DNA of 30,318 nucleotides, from the IMG/VR virus record IMGVR_UViG_3300034160_000014, positions 1-30,318 of that record; one strand, given 5' to 3'. Made by a program: the position numbers and the translations under genes. Below are positions 22,570 to 27,884 of this stretch, one piece after another (position 1 is the first letter of the stretch; each line of letters begins with the position of its first letter). The notes under the pieces were generated by a model. It was not told the origin of the DNA and ran no database searches. It saw only the letters and a program-made list of their open reading frames with translations. Source of the stretch: a virus.

Positions 22570-22821
22570 TTACTCGTTAAACATTACTTGAGCAAGGGGA
22601 TTAGCCCATTCATCAGCAAGCAAATCACGCACTTCAGAATAGGCTGCACTGTAGTAATACCTACCATTTTCATGACGGCAGTTTTGAACAATCTGCCAAA
22701 TGCATTCCATCAAATTGTCAACTGCAAGTTTTCTGTCCGCCTTTGACATCTTGGTAAGTCGGTCCTGAATGTCATCGGGCAGGCTTCCTACTGCATCTTT
22801 GCGGGTGATAGTGTATTTCAT
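22570..22821 (-). CDS. Hypothetical protein, 83 residues
   Basis: The protein begins MKYTITRKDAVGSLPDDIQD and is helical, with KADRKLAVDNLMECIWQIVQ in the middle and YYYSAAYSEVRDLLADEWAN near the end. It is separated from its neighbours by 3-4 bases on either side. No clear Shine-Dalgarno lies before ATG 22821 (GTAAATCATG). No family recognised. Confidence 0.63.
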   Translation of the reverse strand: MKYTITRKDAVGSLPDDIQDRLTKMSKADRKLAVDNLMECIWQIVQNCRHENGRYYYSAAYSEVRDLLADEWANPLAQVMFNE

Positions 22822-22824
22822 GAT

Positions 22825-23055
22825 TTACATCATATTAGTGAGTGTTTCCCAAACCAACTGCTCATGGTCAGTTAGTTCATATTCTGTGTCGAAAAGTTCC
22901 TGCAGTTCGACAAGTTGCCCCCTGCTGAACTCCACATCAATCTCCCATGCTTGCTCATTTATTGTGAGTTCAGCATGAGTTTTTTGGGATTGACCAAAAG
23001 CATCTTCAGGATACTGTTGGTTTGCAAGTTCTTGAAATCTGGCAAGTAGGTTCAT
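22825..23055 (-). CDS. Hypothetical acidic protein, 76 residues
   Basis: Taken to start at MNLLARFQELANQQYPEDAF (ATG 23055), since the longer frame to 23139 would translate promoter P3. The protein is acidic and helical, with SRGQLVELQELFDTEYELTD and a C-terminal LVWETLTNMM. It is the first gene behind P3 and its leader lacks a Shine-Dalgarno. Small acidic proteins in such regions often target host factors, but nothing identifies its role. Confidence 0.63.
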   Translation of the reverse strand: MNLLARFQELANQQYPEDAFGQSQKTHAELTINEQAWEIDVEFSRGQLVELQELFDTEYELTDHEQLVWETLTNMM

Positions 23056-23059
23056 GATG

Positions 23060-23140
23060 TGCTGTTCGGTTGGTATGTAGCTATTATACACTAAATAGGG
23101 CAACTGTACATAGCTAAAGTGTAACAGTTGCCTCCGCACG
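23060..23140 (-). promoter_or_regulatory. Shared promoter P3
   Basis: TGTACA (23110-23105), 16 bases, TATAAT (23088-23083), with AACTGTTACACTTTAGCTA upstream as in P1. Farther upstream TTCTTGCGTGCGGAGG is shared with P4. It drives the four genes from 23055 to 21960. Confidence 0.8.
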
Positions 23141-23146
23141 CAAGAA

Positions 23147-23416
23147 TTAACCGAACATCACCATGAAGAACAATGCAACACCATGAAATTTTTCACCATA
23201 ATTCCTAATAAATTCTTCAGCATTTGCTTCAGACTTACCAGCATCAGCAAGTGTCGGCAGGTTTGCTGAATTACGATAAGGAATACTGACAACTTCACCG
23301 TCAGACGAAAAAGACACATGCGCGGGGAGAAACTTGATGACGTCTTTCACAGGGCCAAGTTCAGGGGTGCCAGAGAAAACAGTATATTCCATCTTGCCAG
23401 TTTTAATGAAGTTCAT
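23147..23416 (-). CDS. Hypothetical protein, 89 residues
   Basis: The protein begins MNFIKTGKMEYTVFSGTPEL and ends KFHGVALFFMVMFG, with a hydrophobic C-terminus that could associate with membrane. AAAGGATTATC precedes the ATG, the best ribosome binding site among the genes behind the shared promoters. It is the only gene behind P4. No family is recognised. Confidence 0.64.
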   Translation of the reverse strand: MNFIKTGKMEYTVFSGTPELGPVKDVIKFLPAHVSFSSDGEVVSIPYRNSANLPTLADAGKSEANAEEFIRNYGEKFHGVALFFMVMFG

Positions 23417-23536
23417 GATAATCCTTTGTTTACATACCGTTGTTGGTATGATGCTATTATACCCACTCTACATACACTGTACATAGTCACATTGTAACTT
23501 CACATTGCAACTGTAACAGTTACCTCCGCACGCAAG
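23417..23536 (-). promoter_or_regulatory. Shared promoter P4 (longer variant)
   Basis: TGTACA (23483-23478), 16 bases, TATAAT (23461-23456). The upstream element is partly duplicated: TTACAATGTGACTATGTACA resembles TTACACTTTAGCTATGTACA of P1 and P3, and a second AACTGTTACAG lies further up, preceded by the same TTCTTGCGTGCGGAGG as P3. Confidence 0.75.
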
Positions 23537-23684
23537 AAAGCCCTGGGTTTTTAGTCCAGGGCTTCTTGTTGCCACCAATGCACATCTTGGGTGGCTCAAG
23601 CGGTTGAAGTAGCCGGCGAGGTACTGGCAAGAGTTGGTAATTTAGCAGGAGTTCTTCAATTCCTTTTGAAAAGTCCTCTTGCAC
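23520..23684 (-). CDS. Doubtful small ORF, 54 residues
   Basis: A GTG-initiated frame (coding QEDFSKGIEELLLNYQLLP after the start, ending GLSCVRR) runs through the terminator hairpin. Its first half looks protein-like. Against it: the start overlaps its only Shine-Dalgarno-like bases (GAGGTG), the frame crosses the terminator, and its last codons lie in the TTCTTGCGTGCGGAGG element repeated at P3. The rest of 23567-23714 shows only a GCCACC/GGTGGC hairpin. Confidence 0.25.
   Translation of the reverse strand: MQEDFSKGIEELLLNYQLLPVPRRLLQPLEPPKMCIGGNKKPWTKNPGLSCVRR
23538..23564 (-). terminator. Intrinsic terminator upstream of P4
   Basis: AAGCCCTGG/CCAGGGCTT form a perfect 9-bp stem with a 9-base loop; TTCTTG follows on both strands. 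It probably ends transcription of the genes from 25477 to 23715 before P4. Confidence 0.7.
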
Positions 23685-23714
23685 CTCACTACAACTGTGC
23701 TCTCGGTGTATTTA

Positions 23715-24458
23715 TTAGTATGTTGGTCCTGTAGCAGATGAATACTTCTTAATCAAATCCTGCTTCATTTCACTAGTAGTATGCAACATATCAAAATAGA
23801 CATCGTCAGCATAATTTCTAGCATCTCGGGCCTTAGTCAATTTCTCTTTTGCCTTCTTAATCTGCTTGTCACATTCAACGCAAGTAATCTGGCCAGATTT
23901 GCGTAATTGAATAATTTCTGCTTTGCGCCTACGGAACTCTGCAATTTCACGGTTCTTTGCTTCAGTTAGTGAGACGACCTTTTTGTAAGTAGCAATCAAT
24001 TTCTTTATTGCATCCCTATATTCACTGTCTAACTCATAGAAGCTTGAATGAATATCATGTGGTTGTTTACTACCTTTGCCTTTACTTAGATTGTACAAAA
24101 GCTTCTCATCAACACCTTTGACAATTTTGTCTTGTTCTGCATCTAATTCTGCATTAGTAGCACCTGGCATAGACTTCAGAATATCAATGTAGAAACTTCC
24201 TACACCGTACTTACGAATATCTTTGCCTAATTGTACACACCCAAAGAATGAATTGGCATTATCAAATGTCCAATATCTCTGGAGCCAGTGAAGCATAACT
24301 GCTCTGCGTCTATCTGGCCTTGTGGAATTACAGATGTACATCCGGCCAGTATTCTTGCAGATGACAGCACATACTGCTGGTTGCTTAAAATAAGCCCAGC
24401 CCTGTGTCCGTATAATGTCACTTACTGGCATTGATAAGTCAAAAGGATTGCGTGCCAT
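23715..24458 (-). CDS. GIY-YIG-like protein with degenerate catalytic motif
   Basis: A 247-residue protein starting MARNPFDLSMPVSDIIRTQG (TAATG overlap at 24458). Residues 29-125 follow the GIY-YIG nuclease layout: VCAVI and MYICNS where GIY and YIG are expected, Arg at 50-51, KDIRKYG and FYIDIL, a Glu in LDAEQDKIV (E108), and LYN (N123). The first motif is lost: no GIY tyrosine, and YIG has become YIC. The C-terminal half is a long basic helical region with one CVEC pair, perhaps DNA binding. It may be a former homing endonuclease, a DNA-binding relic, or an active variant. Similarity by eye only. Confidence 0.65.
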   Translation of the reverse strand: MARNPFDLSMPVSDIIRTQGWAYFKQPAVCAVICKNTGRMYICNSTRPDRRRAVMLHWLQRYWTFDNANSFFGCVQLGKDIRKYGVGSFYIDILKSMPGATNAELDAEQDKIVKGVDEKLLYNLSKGKGSKQPHDIHSSFYELDSEYRDAIKKLIATYKKVVSLTEAKNREIAEFRRRKAEIIQLRKSGQITCVECDKQIKKAKEKLTKARDARNYADDVYFDMLHTTSEMKQDLIKKYSSATGPTY

Positions 24459-24772
24459 TATTCCCACTCCACCATTCTAGACAAAAATGAATCTTTTGCT
24501 TCTTGAGACCGAAGCCACCTGTTTAATTGCCTACGCTTATTCTTCTTTGCTTTGCGCAGATTTTCAGATTCATTATGGACAACATTCAGGCCTGAATCCT
24601 GTATCTTTGACTGTGCATCTCTGTTGTCTATCTTGATTATCTCATCTGCTCTTAGAGCATATTGCAAGTACTGTTCGGGACATTCCTGCAACAAGATATC
24701 TGCAATAAGTGCAGAGCGTTTGCGCCTTGTACCCTCTGGGGTAACTGTTGCATAATAGGTTCTTTTTGACAT
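24458..24772 (-). CDS. Hypothetical basic protein, 104 residues
   Basis: Start taken at MSKRTYYATVTPEGTRRKRS (ATG 24772, AGGAGTAAATC). It is helical and basic, with QECPEQYLQYALRADEIIKI in the middle and a strongly basic LRKAKKNKRRQLNRWLRSQE before the end. The TAA overlaps the ATG of the GIY-YIG-like gene, so the two are coupled and may act together. No domain recognised. Confidence 0.67.
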   Translation of the reverse strand: MSKRTYYATVTPEGTRRKRSALIADILLQECPEQYLQYALRADEIIKIDNRDAQSKIQDSGLNVVHNESENLRKAKKNKRRQLNRWLRSQEAKDSFLSRMVEWE

Positions 24773-24788
24773 AGATTTACTCCTATAG

Positions 24789-24959
24789 TTATCGTATATA
24801 AATTGCAAGCATATCATCTTTGACGAATTCTACTTTGAGAAACTCTTGTCCTGTGTGATATGTCCATTCAATTGTCTTAATGCTGTCTCTGTATTCTTCA
24901 GGAAAACCGGACTTCACTATTAAGTCGATTGCCTCATTAATTGCTTTGTTGGTGGTCAT
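24789..24959 (-). CDS. Hypothetical protein, 56 residues
   Basis: The frame reads MTTNKAINEAIDLIVKSGFP and ends DDMLAIYIR. A good helix-strand-strand composition (EEYRDSIKTIEWTYHTGQEF, then LKVEFVKDD). It overlaps the upstream gene's 3' end by 23 bases and leaves a short gap before the next ribosome binding site. Function unknown. Confidence 0.66.
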   Translation of the reverse strand: MTTNKAINEAIDLIVKSGFPEEYRDSIKTIEWTYHTGQEFLKVEFVKDDMLAIYIR

Positions 24960-25134
24960 TTAGCCTAATCCGTTTGTGCATTAGTGGTTCTACCCTACCT
25001 TGAACGTATATTGGACGACCATTGCTATCTGGTATGATTATACCTGCTTGGATATGTTTTTGTGGAACTGGTTTATTGGATACCAATCTTTTTATGGCTG
25101 CACATATATTAGAAAATGTTTTCATTTCATTCAT
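24937..25134 (-). CDS. Hypothetical protein, 65 residues
   Basis: The protein begins MNEMKTFSNICAAIKRLVSN with an amphipathic basic helix, then IQAGIIIPDSNGRPIYVQGR strands and a basic end (MHKRIRLNDHQQSN). ATAGGAGACAGCA precedes ATG 25134, which overlaps the upstream stop by 4 bases. No family recognised. Confidence 0.63.
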   Translation of the reverse strand: MNEMKTFSNICAAIKRLVSNKPVPQKHIQAGIIIPDSNGRPIYVQGRVEPLMHKRIRLNDHQQSN

Positions 25135-25328
25135 TGCTGTCTCCTATCATACTCAGCAAGTAATTCATCAAAACTAAATTCCTGCCCTGTTTCCAGTACA
25201 ACAAGAGTGTCGTGTTGATTTAGTGTCCGTGTAGTACCACCTTTTACTCCAGCAGAAATACTCCACTGGTAACCAAAACTGCCCATGCCACGTCTTATGA
25301 TTAGGTCCCTTATACTTACTTTGTCCAT
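25131..25328 (-). CDS. Hypothetical protein, 65 residues
   Basis: The protein begins MDKVSIRDLIIRRGMGSFGY and ends FDELLAEYDRRQQ. A short helix at each end brackets a beta-rich middle (WSISAGVKGGTTRTL). AGGAGAATAA precedes the ATG, inside the end of the upstream gene (13-base overlap). No family recognised. Confidence 0.63.
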   Translation of the reverse strand: MDKVSIRDLIIRRGMGSFGYQWSISAGVKGGTTRTLNQHDTLVVLETGQEFSFDELLAEYDRRQQ

Positions 25329-25477
25329 TTATTCTCCTTATTTGCATCAATGAATATCTTCTTGTACTTTTCAATCGAACCAATGAAACTTTTGTGAGTA
25401 CCATCACCGTACTTTCCCAAAGGTTCAACTTCATTTAGGTGTGCGATAAAGCGGTCCCAAAGTTGTTCTGTGTCCAT
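25316..25477 (-). CDS. Hypothetical protein, 53 residues
   Basis: The frame reads MDTEQLWDRFIAHLNEVEPL and ends NKENKWTK, a small charged helical protein (HKSFIGSIEKYKKIFIDANK). ATAGGAGCATAA precedes ATG 25477 and a TATAAATA promoter-like element lies 28 bases before the start. It heads the minus-strand series 25477-23715. Function unknown. Confidence 0.68.
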   Translation of the reverse strand: MDTEQLWDRFIAHLNEVEPLGKYGDGTHKSFIGSIEKYKKIFIDANKENKWTK

Positions 25478-25504
25478 TTATGCTCCTATAGGTTATTGAC
25501 TGTT

Positions 25505-25512
25505 TATTTATA
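25505..25512 (-). promoter_or_regulatory. T4-type late promoter-like TATAAATA upstream of the small-gene series
   Basis: CTTTATAAATAAACAG on the minus strand, 28 bases before ATG 25477. It is the third exact copy of the octamer in the window, with the same flanking A-A-C as at 14980. Confidence 0.55.
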
Positions 25513-25530
25513 AAGCACATATACCTGACT

Positions 25531-25560
25531 GTTGAATAAATAACCAGTGCATCATAAATA
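25531..25560 (+). promoter_or_regulatory. Promoter candidate for the endonuclease I-like gene
   Basis: TTGAAT, a 17-base spacer, then TAAATA resembles a sigma-70 promoter. The same place also reads CATAAATA (25553-25560), one base off the late octamer and 23 bases before the ATG. It is divergent from the minus-strand element at 25505. Confidence 0.45.
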
Positions 25561-25583
25561 TATGTATAACATCAGAGGTGCAT

Positions 25584-25952
25584 ATGCCAAACTTTAGAAG
25601 CAAATTCGAATCCACATTCTACAATAGTCTGCCAGAGAATTCAGTAACATATGAACAATCTGTGTTACATTATACAGTACCTGCTTCAGTGCACAGATAC
25701 ACACCAGATTTCCACATACCTGGAACAAACATCTGGTTAGAGACTAAAGGCAGATTTACAAATGCTGACCGCAAGAAGATGTTGCTTGTGAAAGCACAGC
25801 ATCCGGACAAGCGGATAATAATGGTATTCCAAGACGCAAGAAAGCCCATTGCAAAAGGTTCGAAGACGACCTACTCGCAATGGGCAGAGAAGAACGGGCT
25901 TGAGTGGATGAGCCCGTTAGATGCAACCAGATTTGTTAAGCTGCAGCTTTAG
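25584..25952 (+). CDS. T7 endonuclease I-like Holliday junction resolvase
   Basis: A 122-residue protein starting MPNFRSKFESTFYNSLPENS. It shows the endonuclease I nuclease core: E9, RYTPDF (D42), then ETKG (E53 and K55), and downstream DRKKMLLVKAQHPDKRIIMV and KGSKTTYSQWAEKNGLEW, all aligning well with T7 gp3. These enzymes resolve branched DNA before packaging. The ATG at 25584 has AGAGGTG upstream; a GTG two codons earlier is unlikely. It is the only plus-strand gene, divergent from the small genes and overlapping the fibre gene's end by 4 bases. Confidence 0.93.
   Translation: MPNFRSKFESTFYNSLPENSVTYEQSVLHYTVPASVHRYTPDFHIPGTNIWLETKGRFTNADRKKMLLVKAQHPDKRIIMVFQDARKPIAKGSKTTYSQWAEKNGLEWMSPLDATRFVKLQL
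25893..25918 (-). terminator. Intrinsic terminator of fibre operon inside the endonuclease gene
   Basis: AACGGGCT/AGCCCGTT form a perfect 8-bp stem with a 10-base loop, 31 bases beyond the fibre stop on the minus strand, followed there by CTTCTCT. On the plus strand it lies within the endonuclease coding region, so it should only matter for the minus-strand transcript. Confidence 0.55.
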
Positions 25953-27874
25953 ATGTTGAATGATGTAGAATCTATTAAATGAATTCCATATGTTGAAATA
26001 TCAAGTGCATACACCATGTACCGTCTAATGTAATACTTACCTGAAGCAAGTGCGAAAGCTGTCTGACCTAAAAATTCAAAGGTTCCTGTTCCTGTAGATT
26101 TCACTATCAATGTCAATATCATACCAGTATAACTTGAACTTATCGGCGCCGAAAAACCAATTGCAGCTGATGTCAGCCCACTTTCAGCGTAGTAACTATT
26201 ATTCAATGCAACTGAAACAATGCCAGCAGCAGAAAATGTATGAGAAGTAGGTGTTATCCATTGTGGACCTTGCCATACATTAGCCACATTTGTAAATGCT
26301 GTAAATGTTGGAGTACCTATTACCCCTAAAACGCCACTTGCAGCACTAATAGTCACATTATCTGGTTTAACAATGCCGTATGTTGAAGATGTGGCATATG
26401 ATATTGATGGGATAGAAAGAACACCACTTCCGTCTACTACAACTGTTGTATTATCTGGTTTAACTGTACCAAATATAGTAGAAGTAGAGGTAGGAATTGA
26501 AAGAACACCATTTGCACTAATGTTAATTGTGGTAGTGTCTGCCCTAACTACACCTACTGTCGTGCTTGTTGCCTTTATTGCTTGAAGAGTGCCATTTACA
26601 TCAACACTTATTGTTGCGGCATCTGGTTTAACAATACCCAATGAAAACGATGTTGCAGTTGGTAGAGGCGCTGTAAGTACGCCTGCAGAAACTGTTACTG
26701 TGACTCCATCTGGACGAACAGTACCAAACGTCGAAGTAGTTGCTATTGGAACAGAAAGTACGCCTGCTACTGTCGTTATAGTGGTGTTATCTGGACGAGC
26801 AATGCCTAGTACAGTAGAAGTAGCAGTGGGAACAGACAGTACGCCTGCTGCAACAGTTGTAGATGTGTTGTCTGGACGGACAAGACCAAGTACTGCAGAT
26901 GTCGCAGTAGGTGGAGAAACAGCAGAAAGAACGCCAGACGAAATAGTCATGGATGTGTTGTCTGGACGAGCAATACCTAGTACAGCAGATGTTGCAGTAG
27001 GAATAGAAATAGTTCCGCTAGATACTACTACTGTAGTTCCGTCAACCTTTACAACACCAAGAGTTGAAGTACTTGCTGTTGGTGGAGAAACAGCAGAAAG
27101 AACGCCAGACGAAATAGTCATGGACGTGTTGTCTGGACGAGCAATACCTAATATTGCAGATGTAGCAGTGGGTGGAGAATTTGTTGAGGAAATTACTCCA
27201 GAACCGTTTATTGTTACAGATGTGCCATCCACCTTAACAACACCGAGAGTTGTTGTGCTTGCAGTAGGAACTGAAAGCTGATTTGACCCATTGTAAACAA
27301 TTGTAGTGCCATCAATCTTTGCAATACCCTTTTGTGTAGTGCTGGCATCTAGCAATTTTGTAGTTCCATCTCCGAGAATTGAAAATTGAGCAGCATCTGG
27401 CTTCACAACACCATACACCGTACTAGAAGCAACTGGTACAGAAATGACACCAGATGAGATTTGCACAGTAGTTCCGTCTGGGCGAACAGTACCAAACGTT
27501 GAAGTAGTTGCTGTTGGAACAGAAAGTACACCAGAAGAGATATTCAAAGTTGAATCTGGCCGCAGGATACCCTTTGTAGAAGCAGTTGCAACAGGCAATA
27601 CTGCAGAGATAACCCCATCTGTAGCAGTGATTGTACTTCCATCTACCTTAACTACACCATATGCTGAAGTAGAAGCATGTGTGATGAGTGAGGCAAGAGA
27701 ATTGTTTGTTGCAGATGTAATGCGACCCTTACCATCAACAGTGAATGTTGGTAGTGAATACGAACCGGCTGTAACACCTGATGCAGTGAGTTCTGGCAAA
27801 AGACCATTGTTGCTACCTGCAAGGTCGCCAGTTAATTTGATTTCGCCGAGAGTTGAATTTGTTGCTGTAGTCAT
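25949..27874 (-). CDS. Repeat-built tail fibre protein B
   Basis: A 641-residue protein starting MTTATNSTLGEIKLTGDLAG (AAAGGATAAAC). The N-terminal 65 residues (LTASGVTAGSYSLPTFTVDG, then KGRI) form an attachment-type domain. About 16 repeats of 26-30 residues follow, of the form ATxSTxGxVxPDxTTVxxSSGVLSV, akin to phage fibre repeats of the STTQKGI kind. The last 110 residues, without repeats, form a likely receptor-binding tip (ending YGIHLIDSTSFNI). It is paralogous to the next upstream gene. It probably forms long trimeric shafts. No enzymatic or chaperone domain is seen. Confidence 0.85.
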   Translation of the reverse strand: MTTATNSTLGEIKLTGDLAGSNNGLLPELTASGVTAGSYSLPTFTVDGKGRITSATNNSLASLITHASTSAYGVVKVDGSTITATDGVISAVLPVATASTKGILRPDSTLNISSGVLSVPTATTSTFGTVRPDGTTVQISSGVISVPVASSTVYGVVKPDAAQFSILGDGTTKLLDASTTQKGIAKIDGTTIVYNGSNQLSVPTASTTTLGVVKVDGTSVTINGSGVISSTNSPPTATSAILGIARPDNTSMTISSGVLSAVSPPTASTSTLGVVKVDGTTVVVSSGTISIPTATSAVLGIARPDNTSMTISSGVLSAVSPPTATSAVLGLVRPDNTSTTVAAGVLSVPTATSTVLGIARPDNTTITTVAGVLSVPIATTSTFGTVRPDGVTVTVSAGVLTAPLPTATSFSLGIVKPDAATISVDVNGTLQAIKATSTTVGVVRADTTTINISANGVLSIPTSTSTIFGTVKPDNTTVVVDGSGVLSIPSISYATSSTYGIVKPDNVTISAASGVLGVIGTPTFTAFTNVANVWQGPQWITPTSHTFSAAGIVSVALNNSYYAESGLTSAAIGFSAPISSSYTGMILTLIVKSTGTGTFEFLGQTAFALASGKYYIRRYMVYALDISTYGIHLIDSTSFNI

Positions 27875-27884
27875 TGTTTATCCT

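Noticed and set aside
22825-23139. Longer N-terminal extension of the 76-residue gene up to 23139
   Set aside because: It would translate promoter P3 including the -10 and -35; the ATG at 23055 is the first after the transcription start.
21206-23520. Spaced identical repeats considered as a CRISPR array
   Set aside because: The copies are 370-1200 bp apart with genes between them, and each contains a -35/-10 promoter, so they are promoters and not an array.
23567-23714. Possible tRNA-like fold in the GC-richer stretch around 23573-23640
   Set aside because: Only a GCCACC/GGTGGC hairpin is present; no T-arm, anticodon arm or 7-bp acceptor stem can be drawn.
25174-25434. 86-residue minus-strand frame beginning MKLNLWESTVMVL
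   Set aside because: It is out of frame with two well-supported small genes (25131-25328 and 25316-25477) that have good ribosome binding sites.
26373-27281. Long plus-strand open frames opposite fibre B, and similar frames opposite fibre A
   Set aside because: They are antisense shadows of the Thr/Ser/Val-rich repeats. They have no ribosome binding sites and repeat with the same period as the fibre gene.
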